A stretch of DNA of 64,000 nt from Sinomonas sp. P10A9 (GTDB lineage Bacteria > Actinomycetota > Actinomycetes > Actinomycetales > Micrococcaceae), in NCBI RefSeq assembly GCF_041022165.1, contig NZ_CP163302.1, forward strand, positions 1,736,001-1,800,000, given 5' to 3'. Position 1 is the stretch's first letter. Each line of letters begins with the position of its first letter. A program made the translations under genes and the position numbers. The notes below the pieces were generated by a model that was not told where the DNA came from, searched no databases, and was given only the letters and a program-made list of their open reading frames with translations. Of the stretch, positions 11,141 through 19,558 are shown one piece after another.

Positions 11141-11683
11141 ATGCACTTGCTCCTCCGGACTCTGGTCCATCTCTTCGCCTCCCGACTGCGCCGGCCGCTG
11201 AGCCTCTGGGACACCTCCTCGTTGCGCATGCGCGTGCTTCCCACCGACATCGACATCGCGATGCACATCAACAACGGCATGTACTTCTCGCTCATGGACT
11301 TGGGCCGCTTCGACCTCATGGTGCGGGCCGGGGTTTGGGACCGGATGCGCGCCAGGGGCTGGAGCCCCGTGGTGAACCTCGAGACCATCACCTTCCGGAA
11401 GTCCCTGACGCTCTGGCAGGCCTACACGATCGAGACGAAGATCATCGGCTTCGACGAGAAGGCGATCTTCTTCGAACAGCGCATGGTGGCCGACGGCGAG
11501 GTGTACGCGCGTGCCTACCTCGCCACCCGCCTCGTGTCGGCAGGCGGCCCTGTGTCGAACGAAGAGATCTTCGCGGAGACGGGCGAGCCGCCAGCGGAAC
11601 TGGTCCTTCCCGGCTTCCTGCACCGCTGGCGCGAGGAGAACGCCCTGCCGAGCACCCGGCGCCCGGCGCTCCACGTCTGGTAG
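11141..11683 (+). CDS. Acyl-CoA thioesterase-like hotdog-fold protein
   Basis: It has 180 residues of the 4HBT/THEM6-like hotdog type. The active-site-like loop is VLPTDIDIAMHINNGMYFSLMD, in which the HINN-x-Y pattern replaces the HMNNAxY of 4-hydroxybenzoyl-CoA-type thioesterases. Later family stretches are ITFRKSL and IIGFDEKAIFFEQRM. A hydrophobic N-terminus (LLLRTLVHLF) could sit on the membrane. Start ATG 11141 is 6 nt after TAACAT, so the mRNA is probably leaderless. The operator at 11117 and its match at fadD suggest a role in acyl-CoA turnover (inference). Confidence 0.8.
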   Translation: MHLLLRTLVHLFASRLRRPLSLWDTSSLRMRVLPTDIDIAMHINNGMYFSLMDLGRFDLMVRAGVWDRMRARGWSPVVNLETITFRKSLTLWQAYTIETKIIGFDEKAIFFEQRMVADGEVYARAYLATRLVSAGGPVSNEEIFAETGEPPAELVLPGFLHRWREENALPSTRRPALHVW

Positions 11684-11706
11684 TCGGCCGCCCGGTTCCT
11701 GATAGC

Positions 11707-11734
11707 TGGTCCGTGATGGCTGGTCCGTGATGGC
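11707..11734. repeat. 14-bp tandem duplication
   Basis: TGGTCCGTGATGGC is present twice in tandem in the short gap between the thioesterase and the gamma-glutamyltransferase gene. No function is visible. Confidence 0.85.
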
Positions 11735-11809
11735 TCATTCCTGACGACTGCTCGCGGCCGCTCCGAGGGCACCGCAGCCGGGCGACTTCCTGCGCGCTAG
11801 CGTGGGGTG

Positions 11810-13639
11810 ATGGACATCGCTGCCCGGCCCGAGCTCGCTGGCACCTTCGGCATGGTCTCGGCGACCCACTGGATCGGCGCCCAGGCGGGCATGGCGATGC
11901 TCGAGCGCGGTGGCAATGCGTTCGACGCCGCCGCTGCCGCCGGCTTCGCGCTCCAGTCCGCTGAGCCCCAGCAGAATGGCCCCGGCGGGGACATGACCCT
12001 CATCTTCGCGGTGCCCGGGTCCGAGCCGCAGGTCCTCTGCGCCCAGGGCACCGCACCCGCCGGCGCGGACATCGAGGCGTTCCGGGCCCTGGGACTCCGT
12101 CACGTCCCGGGTACCGGCCTCCTGGCCGCAGCCGTCCCCGGTTCCACCGTGGGCTGGCTGACCCTTCTGGCCGATCACGGCACACTCCCTCTCGCCGAGA
12201 TCCTTGTCCCCGCCTTGAGCGTGGTCGAACGCGGACTTCCGATCAGCGCCGGCCTCGCCGCGGTCCTGGCCAGGATGGCGCCGCACTTCCTGGCCCACTG
12301 GCCGGCCTCGGCCGCCGTCTATGCCCCTGACGGCGTGCCGCTCCCTGCCGGTAGCCTCCTGAGGAATCCCGCGCTCGCGCACACGTGGCGTCGGCTCATC
12401 GATGCCGAGTCCCGGGCCCGAGCGGGAGGCGCGAGCCGCGCGGCGTCGATCGGCGCCGTCGTGCGCGAATGGACGGAGGGGTTTGTCGCAGAGTCCATTG
12501 ATGCGTTCTGCCGCATGCCGCAGCGCGACTCGAGCGGCCGCGCCCACGCCGGGCTGCTGACGGCCGCTGACCTGGCCCAGTGGCGACCGCACTATGAGCC
12601 GACGGTCTCGTCCGACTTCCGCGGGCAGACCGTTCACAAGTGCGGGTTCTGGAGCCAGGGCCCAGTGTTCCTGCAGCAGCTGGCCCTCCTGGACGAGATC
12701 CCGGGCTTCGGCGCAGGTCTCCTCGCCCCGGGAACCGAGGGCTACGTACACGCGGTCCTCGAGGCGACCAAACTCGCGCTCGCAGACCGCGACGCCTGGT
12801 ACGGGGACGGCCCAGGCGTGCCGGCGCGGGAACTGCTCTCACGCGAGTACGCGGCGGAGCGAGCCCGGCTCATCGGGGAGACAGCGTCCCTCGACCTGCG
12901 CCCGGGCTCGCCCGGTGGCCGCGCACCCCGGCTGCCAGACCTCGTGGTGCGCGGGGACTTCGATGCGGCCGGGGTAAACGGGCTCGGTGAGCCCAACGCG
13001 GTCCGCGCCCTGCTGGAGGCCGCAGCGCTTCCTGATCGGCAGGGACGGGCGCGCACCGACACCGTGCACATCGACGTTGTGGACCAGTGGGGAAACATGG
13101 TCACGGCCACCCCGAGCGGCGGGTGGCTCTCCAGTTCGCCAGTCATCCCCGAACTGGGATTCCCGCTCGGAACGCGGCTCCAGATGTCCTGGCTCGAGGA
13201 GGGGCTGCCCAACTCCCTCGCGCCCGGCCGCCGGCCGCGTACAACGCTCTCGCCCACCCTGGTCACGCGTGGCGGGGAGGCGGTCATGGCTTTCGGCTCG
13301 CCCGGCGGGGACCAGCAGGACCAGTGGCAGGCGCACTTCTTCCTCGATGTGGCGCTGCGTGGCGCGGGGCTCCAGGAGGCGATCGATGCACCGGCCTTCC
13401 ATTCGGTGCATTCGCCCTCGAGCTTCTACCCGCACGAGCGTCAGCCGGGAGTTGCGCTGCTTGAAGGGCGGTTCGAGGGAGGGGCCGTCGATGCCCTGCG
13501 GCGGCGCGGGCACCGCGTCGGGGTGGCGGGGGACTGGGCCATCGGCCGGCTGTGCGCCGTGTCGCGCGAGCCTTCGACCGCCATCCTCCGTGCTGGAGCC
13601 AACCCCCGCGGAATGACCGGTTACGCAGCGGGACGCTGA
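11810..13639 (+). CDS. Gamma-glutamyltransferase family protein (Ntn hydrolase)
   Basis: It has 609 residues. The GGT fold is visible from MLERGGNAFDAAAAAGFAL near the N-terminus to the small-subunit start TDTVHIDVVDQWGNMV, where Thr418 is the likely autoprocessing and catalytic nucleophile. GGWLSSSPVIPELG and TTLSPTLV are conserved. No signal peptide is seen, so it is probably cytoplasmic, unlike periplasmic glutathione GGT; the substrate may be a gamma-glutamyl or amide compound other than glutathione. Start ATG 11810 lies 6 nt after TAGCGT (leaderless). A 27-bp direct repeat begins inside the last codons. Confidence 0.87.
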   Translation: MDIAARPELAGTFGMVSATHWIGAQAGMAMLERGGNAFDAAAAAGFALQSAEPQQNGPGGDMTLIFAVPGSEPQVLCAQGTAPAGADIEAFRALGLRHVPGTGLLAAAVPGSTVGWLTLLADHGTLPLAEILVPALSVVERGLPISAGLAAVLARMAPHFLAHWPASAAVYAPDGVPLPAGSLLRNPALAHTWRRLIDAESRARAGGASRAASIGAVVREWTEGFVAESIDAFCRMPQRDSSGRAHAGLLTAADLAQWRPHYEPTVSSDFRGQTVHKCGFWSQGPVFLQQLALLDEIPGFGAGLLAPGTEGYVHAVLEATKLALADRDAWYGDGPGVPARELLSREYAAERARLIGETASLDLRPGSPGGRAPRLPDLVVRGDFDAAGVNGLGEPNAVRALLEAAALPDRQGRARTDTVHIDVVDQWGNMVTATPSGGWLSSSPVIPELGFPLGTRLQMSWLEEGLPNSLAPGRRPRTTLSPTLVTRGGEAVMAFGSPGGDQQDQWQAHFFLDVALRGAGLQEAIDAPAFHSVHSPSSFYPHERQPGVALLEGRFEGGAVDALRRRGHRVGVAGDWAIGRLCAVSREPSTAILRAGANPRGMTGYAAGR

Positions 13640-13687
13640 GCGGGCGGGTGTTTGGGTCGTGGGACGCTGAGCGGGCGGGTGTTTGGG
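13630..13687. repeat. 27-bp direct repeat, two copies
   Basis: Identical copies lie at 13630-13656 and 13661-13687 (starting GGGACGCTGAGCGGGCGGGT); a degenerate third unit follows to about 13720. The first copy overlaps the stop codon of the gamma-glutamyltransferase gene. The rest of the 132-bp gap before the convergent epimerase gene holds nothing else that I recognise. Confidence 0.9.
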
Positions 13688-13771
13688 CTGCGGAACGCTG
13701 AGGTGCTGGCGCTGTGTTTGGCGCATTGAGTTCGGGGTGCGCTACCCGGCAGATCTGTACCCGGGGTGCCG

Positions 13772-15178
13772 CTACGCGGCCATCTCGCGGAAGGCCGCGG
13801 CCAGCTGGGGATAGTGGAACTCGAAGCCGGCGGCCGTGAGGACTCCGGGCACGGCGCGCACGCTCTCCAGCGCGAGCTGCGGGTTGGTGCGGAGCACGGC
13901 CGCCGCCGCGCGCAGGAGAGGCGCCGGGGCCGGGATGCCCAGGGGGACTCCGACGTATTCGCGGACATGCGCCATGAGCTCCCGGTTCTGCACCGGGTGG
14001 GGAGAGGTGGCGTTCACGACGCCGTCCGGCAGGTCGAGCGGCCGCTCGCCCGCGGATAGCGGAAGTCCGAGCGCCGCGCGCACGACCCGCAGCCAGTCGG
14101 CGATGTGGATCCAGCTGAACCACTGGCCCCCGGTGCCGAGGGCGCCGCCCGCGCCGAGCCGCGCGGGGACGGTGAGCCTGACCAGGATCGCAGCGTCCCG
14201 CTCGAGCACGACGCCCGTCCGCAGGACAATCGAGTGCGCGGCGGCGGCGCCGTCGAATGCGGCTTCCCAGTCCCGCACGACTCCTGCGAGACCAGGCGCG
14301 TCGGCCGGGGGAACGGCGGTCTCACCCATCGGCTCGGGAGAGTCTCCGTAGATTCCGACGGCGCTCTGCTGGACCCAGCGCTCCACAGGCTGGTTCCAGC
14401 TGCGGCTCGCCGTCACGAGCGCGCGCGTGGGCTCCACCCGCGTGGCGGCCAGCATCGTGATATTCTCCGGGGTTCCCGGGCGATCGAGGCTCACGCCGGC
14501 CAGGTTGACGATGTTCAGTCGACCGCGGGCGCCGAGTTCGTCGCTCCATTCGCCCTGCCCCCGGCCGTCCCAGAGGATCTGCCGGACCGGTGACTTCTTG
14601 AACGAGCGGGTGAGCAGGGCGACCTCGTGGCCAGAACACACCAGCTCCGACGCGAGGGCGGTCCCGAGGGAGCCGGTGCCGCCGGCGATGACCGTGAGCG
14701 GGCCCGACGGCGCGCCGTCGAGCGTCGCGGTCGGTGAGGCCGGAGCGGCGAGCCGGTACAGGCGGGCGCACTGGGCGGCGAAGCCGCGCACGAGAGGCTC
14801 GCCGGCGGTGAGGCCGAACTGCTGGGCCAGCGGTCCGTCAAGGGTGACGCGCTGGGTGAAGACTGTCCCGCCGTCGCGCTCTTCAAGCGACCATGCGATG
14901 TCCTGCCCGCCGCCGGGCTGGGGCTGGCGAAGGACGATGCTGCGGCCGGGATCGAGCTGCGCCACGGCGAAGCCGGGGGCGGTGCGCCGGTGGAGGAGGC
15001 CAACGACCCGCTGGGAGGGGGCGTACCGGCCCATGGCGCCCTCGGCGAGGGAGCCGTCAAGCGACGCCTCTGCGACGGCTGGATTCCAATCGGGCCAGCG
15101 TCGCAGGTCAGCGAGAACGCCCCACAGGGCGCCAGCAGGAAGGTTGAACCACTGGGATGCAGTGCGATGCCAGGTCAC
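13772..15178 (-). CDS. SRPBCC domain fused to TIGR01777 (YfcH-type) NAD-dependent epimerase
   Basis: It has 468 residues. An N-terminal START/SRPBCC domain (about 1-150: WFNLPAGALWGVLADLRRWPDWNP) is followed by a Rossmann domain beginning TVIAGGTGSLGTALASELV, with the TIGR01777 hallmarks WDGRG, LAGVSLDRP, QQSAVGIYG and SWIHIADWLRV, and the DUF1731 C-terminus (LRAAAAVLRTNPQLALESVRAVPGVL). Start GTG 15178 lies 7 nt after TAGACT on the minus strand (leaderless). The cellular role is unknown; the fused lipid-binding-type domain hints at a hydrophobic ligand. The 197 bp upstream to the marR stop hold only short GGTTACTG-rich near-repeats. Confidence 0.88.
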   Translation of the reverse strand: MTWHRTASQWFNLPAGALWGVLADLRRWPDWNPAVAEASLDGSLAEGAMGRYAPSQRVVGLLHRRTAPGFAVAQLDPGRSIVLRQPQPGGGQDIAWSLEERDGGTVFTQRVTLDGPLAQQFGLTAGEPLVRGFAAQCARLYRLAAPASPTATLDGAPSGPLTVIAGGTGSLGTALASELVCSGHEVALLTRSFKKSPVRQILWDGRGQGEWSDELGARGRLNIVNLAGVSLDRPGTPENITMLAATRVEPTRALVTASRSWNQPVERWVQQSAVGIYGDSPEPMGETAVPPADAPGLAGVVRDWEAAFDGAAAAHSIVLRTGVVLERDAAILVRLTVPARLGAGGALGTGGQWFSWIHIADWLRVVRAALGLPLSAGERPLDLPDGVVNATSPHPVQNRELMAHVREYVGVPLGIPAPAPLLRAAAAVLRTNPQLALESVRAVPGVLTAAGFEFHYPQLAAAFREMAA

Positions 15179-15375
15179 CTGAGCCAGTCTAGTGATCCGC
15201 GGCGTCTCATCCGCGAGGCACTCATCCGCCGGCGGATGGCGCACGGTTGCCGCGCGGCGGTTACTGATGGCCTGTGCCGGCAATGGGCTGCGGTTACTGG
15301 GATGCGGTGGCCGGCGCCGTTACTGGGCTGTCGTCGCCGGGCTGCCATCACTGGGCGGCGGTTGCCGGGCTGGGC

Positions 15376-15918
15376 TTACCGGTCTGCGGTGCTGCACTCC
15401 TCGGCGCAGGCGCTCGAGGCTCCCGCGGAGTCTGCCTCGGCGGCGATGGCAGCTGCGATGCGCTCGCACGCGGCGCCGAAGAGGGCCTGCTCCGCGGGGG
15501 ACAGCTGGTCGAACACGGCCCGACGGACAAAGGCGACGTGCCCGGGAGCAGCCTCGGTGATGGCCTCGCGCCCCACATCGGTCAGGTGGACGTCCTGGCC
15601 GCGCGCGTCGTCCGCCGAGCATGTCCTCGATACGAGGCCCTTCGCCTCCATACGTCTGAGGATGTGGGAGAGCCGGCTGCGTTCCCAGCCGAGCTCCTGT
15701 GCGGCCGTGCCGGAACGCAGCACCCCGTCGGCGCACTCCGAGAGTGTCGCGAGGACCGAGTACTCTGGCCCGGACAGGTTGGAGTCCCGGGTCAGCTGCC
15801 GGTCGATGGCGGGCGGCAGACCCCAGAGGAGCCGCCGCAGGGCGAGCCACACATCCTTCTCGCGCTCGTCGAGCCAGCTCGGCTCTGTTGTTGCCTCAAT
15901 GGGCGTGGTCACTGTCAC
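15376..15918 (-). CDS. MarR family transcriptional regulator
   Basis: It has 180 residues with a central winged helix (SGPEYSVLATLSE, GWERSRLSHILRRMEAKGLVSR) and the wing (ADDARGQDVHLTDVGREAI). It is transcribed divergently from an FMN-dependent reductase; inverted TTGACRCATCAAT elements in the 106-bp gap are probable binding sites for auto- and cross-regulation. The C-terminus has two Cys residues (SSACAEEC) that might sense oxidants, which is inference only. Confidence 0.9.
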   Translation of the reverse strand: MTVTTPIEATTEPSWLDEREKDVWLALRRLLWGLPPAIDRQLTRDSNLSGPEYSVLATLSECADGVLRSGTAAQELGWERSRLSHILRRMEAKGLVSRTCSADDARGQDVHLTDVGREAITEAAPGHVAFVRRAVFDQLSPAEQALFGAACERIAAAIAAEADSAGASSACAEECSTADR

Positions 15919-15940
15919 TCCTCAGGGTCCCCAACGGTGC

Positions 15941-16000
15941 TTGACACATCAATTATGCCTGTGTTCTAGTGGAAACATCAAGTTTTGATTGATGCGTCAA
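15941..16000. promoter_or_regulatory. MarR operator pair and divergent promoters
   Basis: TTGACACATCAATT (15941-15954) and the inverted TGATTGATGCGTCAA (15986-16000) are two near-identical elements facing each other; CATCAAGTTTTGATTGATG between them adds a further inverted repeat. On the plus strand TTGACA-17-TTCTAG, and on the minus strand TTGATG-18-CATAAT, are plausible promoters, both covered by the elements. Confidence 0.6.
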
Positions 16001-16024
16001 TATGTCATCACCAAGGAGTTGCAC

Positions 16025-16600
16025 ATGAGCAAGATCGCAGTCGTCACCGGCAGCACCCGTCCGGGCCGCAACAACCTCCAGGTCGCCGAGTGGGTCCTCG
16101 CCCGCGCCCAGGAGAGCAAGCCGGAGATCGAGTTCGAGCTTGTCGACATCGCCGCCTTCAACCTCCCGCTCCTGAACGAGGCCATGCCGGCCGCGTACCA
16201 GGCCTACAGCCAAGAGGCCACCAAGGAGTGGTCGGCCCGCATCGACGAGTTCGACGGCTTCATCTTCGTGGCGGCCGAGTACAACCACTCCGTGTCCCCG
16301 GCTCTGGCAAACGCCCTCTCCTACCTCAATGCGGAATGGGCCAACAAGGCCGCCGGCATCGTCTCCTACGGCTCCGCCTTCGGCGTGCGCGCCGTCGAGC
16401 ACCTCCGCGGCATCCTCTCCGAGCTCCAGATCGCCCACGTCCAGAAGACCGGCATGTTCTCGCTCTTCGGCGACTTCGAGAACTTCTCGACCTTCAAGCC
16501 GACGGAGATGCAGGCCGCATCGGTCGATCCGATGCTCGACCAGCTCGTGAGCTGGACCAAGGCCCTCGAGTCTGTGCGCGCGGCCGCTGCCGTCGCGTGA
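16025..16600 (+). CDS. NADPH-dependent FMN reductase (quinone/azoreductase type)
   Basis: It has 191 residues with a flavodoxin-like fold. The FMN phosphate loop is TGSTRPGRNN, and the flavin-binding stretches are VAAEYNHSVSPALANAL and VSYGSAFGVRAVEHLR. Start ATG 16025 has AAGGAG 6 bp upstream. Divergence from a MarR regulator suggests induction by quinones, phenolics or similar stress (inference). A very long hairpin follows the gene. Confidence 0.9.
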   Translation: MSKIAVVTGSTRPGRNNLQVAEWVLARAQESKPEIEFELVDIAAFNLPLLNEAMPAAYQAYSQEATKEWSARIDEFDGFIFVAAEYNHSVSPALANALSYLNAEWANKAAGIVSYGSAFGVRAVEHLRGILSELQIAHVQKTGMFSLFGDFENFSTFKPTEMQAASVDPMLDQLVSWTKALESVRAAAAVA

Positions 16601-16641
16601 TTTCCTCGTTGAACGACGGTCGCCCCTGAAACTCGGCGCAC

Positions 16642-16715
16642 CGCCACGCACGACGGCGGCACTCGGGTGAGCTTTCAAGCTCACCCGAGTGCCGCCGTCG
16701 CGCGTCTGCGTGGCG
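16642..16715. terminator. Very long inverted repeat, 24-bp perfect arms plus 9 outer pairs
   Basis: Arms 16651-16674 and 16677-16700 match perfectly around TC; outside them CGCCACGCA (16642-16650) pairs with TGCGTGGCG (16707-16715) after a 6-nt bulge. There is no T-run, so it is not a classical intrinsic terminator. The 17-mer at 16644-16660 recurs, inverted, at 33119-33135. Confidence 0.75.
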
Positions 16716-16807
16716 TTACGGGGTAGCCAGCGCCGCCGATCGCTGGAAGCATGATCGCTGGAACCATGACGATGGACGGCTGCTGAGGCCGGCGAAGGGA
16801 GTCAGAC

Positions 16808-17653
16808 GTGGAGATCGCACTCACGGGCGGAAGCGGCAAGCTGGGGCGGGTGGTGCTCGCCCACCTGCGCGAGGCTGGCCACACGGTATGGAATCTCGAC
16901 CTGGTGGGGGAGCGGGACCGTGGCTTCATCCGCACTGACCTCACCGACTACGGTCAGGTCGCGGACGCGCTGCAGGGCATCGACGACCGTCATGAGGGTG
17001 TTGACGCGGTGGTGCATCTCGGCGCGATCCCCGCGCCCGGGCTCCAGCCTGACGCGGCGACGTTCCGCAACAACATGCTCTCGACCTACAGCGTCTTCCA
17101 GGGCGCACGGCGTGCGGGCATCAAGCGCGTCGTCTATGCGTCCAGCGAGACCGTGCTCGGCCTGCCCTTCGATGCCCCGCCGCCGTACATCCCCGTCGAT
17201 GAGGAGTACCCGGCGCGTCCGGAAAGCACCTATTCGCTCGTCAAGCATCTCGAAGAGCAGATGGCCATCCAGCTGTGCCGTTGGGACCCCGAGCTGAGCA
17301 TCAGTGGGTTCCGGTTCTCCAACGTCATGGTGCCTGAAGACTATGCGGCGTTCCCCTCCTTCGACACCGATCCCTCCCTGCGGAAGTGGAACCTGTGGGG
17401 CTACATCGATGCGAGGGATGGCGCCCAGGCCGTGGCGCGCGCACTCGAGGCGGGCCGCCCAGGCTTCGAGGCCTACATCATCGCGGCCGCGGACACGGTG
17501 ATGTCCCGCAGCTCCGCGTCGCTCGCCGCCGAGGTGTTCCCGGACGTTCGCCTCACACGGGACCTCTCAGAGCATGAGACCCTGCTGGGGATCGAAAAGG
17601 CCCGCCGGCTTCTCGGGTACGACCCGCAGCACTCGTGGCGGGACCACGCTTAG
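16808..17653 (+). CDS. NAD(P)-dependent epimerase/dehydratase (extended SDR)
   Basis: It has 281 residues. The Rossmann nucleotide loop is LTGGSGKLGRVV at the N-terminus, the catalytic pair is YSLVK, and HLGAIPAP and ASSETV are typical. It resembles uronate-dehydrogenase-type sugar oxidoreductases, but the substrate cannot be read from sequence. Start GTG 16808. Its stop overlaps by 4 nt the stop of the convergent SGNH hydrolase gene, so no terminator lies between them. Confidence 0.85.
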   Translation: MEIALTGGSGKLGRVVLAHLREAGHTVWNLDLVGERDRGFIRTDLTDYGQVADALQGIDDRHEGVDAVVHLGAIPAPGLQPDAATFRNNMLSTYSVFQGARRAGIKRVVYASSETVLGLPFDAPPPYIPVDEEYPARPESTYSLVKHLEEQMAIQLCRWDPELSISGFRFSNVMVPEDYAAFPSFDTDPSLRKWNLWGYIDARDGAQAVARALEAGRPGFEAYIIAAADTVMSRSSASLAAEVFPDVRLTRDLSEHETLLGIEKARRLLGYDPQHSWRDHA

Positions 17654-18309
17654 AGGCCGAGCGCGCGCGACATCTCCTCGCGCAGCTGTTCCTGGCCGGC
17701 GACGGTCGGGTGGTCCCCGTCGGGACCCTCGTACTCGCTGGCCGCGAGCCACTTGCCTGCAAGCGGGTCGACGAATTCCGCGCCGGTCTGGAAGGCCGCC
17801 GCTTCGAGCGCATCGCGGACCGCGAGGCGCTCGGGTTCGGGGTCGTCGGTGAATGCAGTCGGTCCGACCACGACGATCCGGGCCGACGGCGCCGTCTCGT
17901 GTGCCGCCTGGAGCGTAGTGACCGCTGCATCCGTGATGCTGGCGAGATCCTCGTCCATGTCGTTCTCCGAGCCGAAGAACACGACAATGCTCGTATCCGG
18001 CGTCACGGCCGCCGCTGCGTGCGAACCGAACGTGCCGCCCTCGGTACCGATGGAGAGGTAGCCGTCGCCGTTCTCGGACGCGTTGACCACGTTGAGCCGG
18101 CCCTGTTCGCCCTCGGACAGCAGGAGGGGCCACGCCCACCGGGCGGAAGTGCCGTAGCCGGTGCTGAGCGAATCGCCCACGACCACGACGCGGTCTGCCT
18201 GTGACTGGCTGTGCGGGTCCTGATCGGCCGAGAGGAAGCCGCTGGCGAGCACCGCGGCGACTGCGAGGGCAGCGCCGCTGGCGAGTGCTCCGTTCTCCGG
18301 TCGTCTCAC
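17650..18309 (-). CDS. Secreted SGNH/GDSL hydrolase
   Basis: It has 219 residues. After a charged start (VRRPENG) a hydrophobic stretch, ASGAALAVAAVLASGFL, acts as signal peptide or anchor; there is no lipobox Cys. Block I is VVVGDSLSTGYG (catalytic Ser), block III GSENDM, and block V DGDHPTVAG with the catalytic Asp/His. These identify an esterase/lipase of the SGNH fold acting outside the membrane. Start GTG 18309 was chosen because it directly precedes the signal-peptide charge cluster; a longer frame upstream is not hydrophobic. Confidence 0.87.
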   Translation of the reverse strand: MRRPENGALASGAALAVAAVLASGFLSADQDPHSQSQADRVVVVGDSLSTGYGTSARWAWPLLLSEGEQGRLNVVNASENGDGYLSIGTEGGTFGSHAAAAVTPDTSIVVFFGSENDMDEDLASITDAAVTTLQAAHETAPSARIVVVGPTAFTDDPEPERLAVRDALEAAAFQTGAEFVDPLAGKWLAASEYEGPDGDHPTVAGQEQLREEMSRALGL

Positions 18310-18543
18310 GTCTACCCCCCGGCTCCTGTGTGTCGACTGTGCGTGCACTGGACGCGCCCGCTCGTGAACCCATGTTCCCAGAGGAGAGCTGGCAATGTCT
18401 TGTCAAGAACCTATGCGCTGCCTGAGGATCCAGACAGTCGCGCGATGTGCGCAGTGTTGCCGGCTCTCAGGTTCTGGAGCTTGCCCTGGACGCTTGGGCA
18501 ACGCTCGAATGGAGGTCTTCCGACCCGTCCCAAGGCACGCCAA

Positions 18544-18572
18544 AGGGCCGGCAGGCCTAGACTGCCGGCCCT
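18544..18572. terminator. Hairpin terminator downstream of the cold-shock gene
   Basis: AGGGCCGGCAG and CTGCCGGCCCT form 11-bp perfect arms with a 7-nt loop, 41 bp past the cspA-type stop; on the minus strand it is followed by T-containing sequence (CCCTTTGG). Confidence 0.75.
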
Positions 18573-18612
18573 CCGGGCGATCAAGAGTCTCCGCGGCGGG
18601 AGCCTCTGGGAA

Positions 18613-18816
18613 TCAGAGCGGGCGAACGTTCGCGGCCTGAAGACCCTTCGGACCCTGCTGGGTCTCGAACTCGACCTTCTGGCCCTCGAGGAGCTCGCGG
18701 TAGCCCTTGGACTCGATCGCGGAGAAGTGGACGAAGACGTCCGCAGAGTTGTCATCGGGAGCGATGAAGCCGAAGCCCTTTTCGCTGTTAAACCACTTGA
18801 CGGTGCCAGTTGCCAA
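18613..18816 (-). CDS. cspA: Cold-shock protein (CspA family)
   Basis: It has 67 residues, exactly CspA length, with a single S1-like cold-shock domain. RNP1 is [12 protein letters not shown] and RNP2 is DVFVHFSAI. It binds single-stranded RNA/DNA as a chaperone. The start is TTG at 18816 ([10 protein letters not shown]), fixed by the strong AAGGAGG 7 bp upstream and by family length; no ATG or GTG lies nearby in frame. A leader of up to about 200 nt precedes it, including a CCTCCGCCGGAGG hairpin followed by TTTT (18903-18919). Confidence 0.96.
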   Translation of the reverse strand: MATGTVKWFNSEKGFGFIAPDDNSADVFVHFSAIESKGYRELLEGQKVEFETQQGPKGLQAANVRPL

Positions 18817-18902
18817 TCTATGTCCTCCTTGGACAGTGCAGATCCCGACCGTCGGGAACTGCGCGCAGCGGTGTCCGTATACCGCATGGCGCGCACGCAC
18901 CG

Positions 18903-18919
18903 AAAACCTCCGGCGGAGG
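18903..18919 (-). other. Small hairpin plus T-run in the cold-shock leader
   Basis: On the minus strand CCTCC-GCC-GGAGG is followed by TTTT, about 90 nt upstream of the TTG start. It could be a weak attenuator or a folding element of the cold-shock leader. The GGAGG half also resembles a ribosome site. Confidence 0.4.
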
Positions 18920-19036
18920 CAGGCACCGTACAGGCACAACGTGAAACACAACGACTACATGCTTAACCGTACAGGAATCCGGCACGCTGGAGCGAGTGCG
19001 GCGCGGCATTTGTCCCGCCGCAGCGACATGCGCCGT

Positions 19037-19237
19037 TCAGTCCATACCGAGTTCGACGTCCGGGTTCTCTTCTTCGATATCCAACTCGATGAGACGTCGC
19101 GGATCGTGGAGCGGATCGAGCTCGTCCATCGTCTCCGGGTTGTCGCTCGATCCCTCGGGCGCCTGGCTGTCCCTGCCGTCCAAGGGCTCGGTGAGGTCAT
19201 CGTCCTCGGTGTTGCCGAAGTCCAGGCTGTGGGTCAT
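19037..19237 (-). CDS. Small acidic protein of unknown function (66 aa)
   Basis: Strongly acidic (DDDLTEPLDG, ELDPLHDPRR, ELDIEEENPDVE), with no hydrophobic segment or Cys, probably disordered and cytoplasmic. ATG 19237 has GAGAGGA 6 bp upstream, which argues that it is translated. It lies between another small acidic ORF and the cold-shock gene on the same strand. No family recognised. Confidence 0.6.
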   Translation of the reverse strand: MTHSLDFGNTEDDDLTEPLDGRDSQAPEGSSDNPETMDELDPLHDPRRLIELDIEEENPDVELGMD

Positions 19238-19285
19238 ATCGATCCTCTCTCGTGTCCCCCCGGGGGTGGTGAGGCTTCGCTGGGC

Positions 19286-19420
19286 TCAGCCCGCGTCGAA
19301 GCGCTCGGTATCGATCTCATCCGGGTCCCGGTCGTTGCCGGACCCGTCCGGAATGGATCCGACGTCGAGTTCGATGCGCACCTGAACGTTCTCGACGACG
19401 CCCTGGATGTTCTCGCTCAT
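19286..19420 (-). CDS. Small acidic protein of unknown function (44 aa)
   Basis: Starts MSENIQGVVENVQVRIELD and ends in the Asp-rich DGSGNDRDPDEIDTERFDAG. The start ATG 19420 has AAGGGAG 5 bp upstream; a longer frame to 19498 lacks such a site. It precedes the 66-residue acidic ORF by 48 bp on the same strand, so the two may form a transcription unit. No known family; too short to judge by composition alone. Confidence 0.5.
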   Translation of the reverse strand: MSENIQGVVENVQVRIELDVGSIPDGSGNDRDPDEIDTERFDAG

Positions 19421-19558
19421 GGCGACTCCCTTCGGTTGGGAAGCCCCTGCGGAAGATACTCTGCAGAACAGCGATCGGACAGCGGCTTCCTGCTTCAAAT
19501 CTAGGCTTGTTTGGCGCGCTGGGACAGGAGGCGGAAGGTCCCCTTCGTGTCGCGGCGC

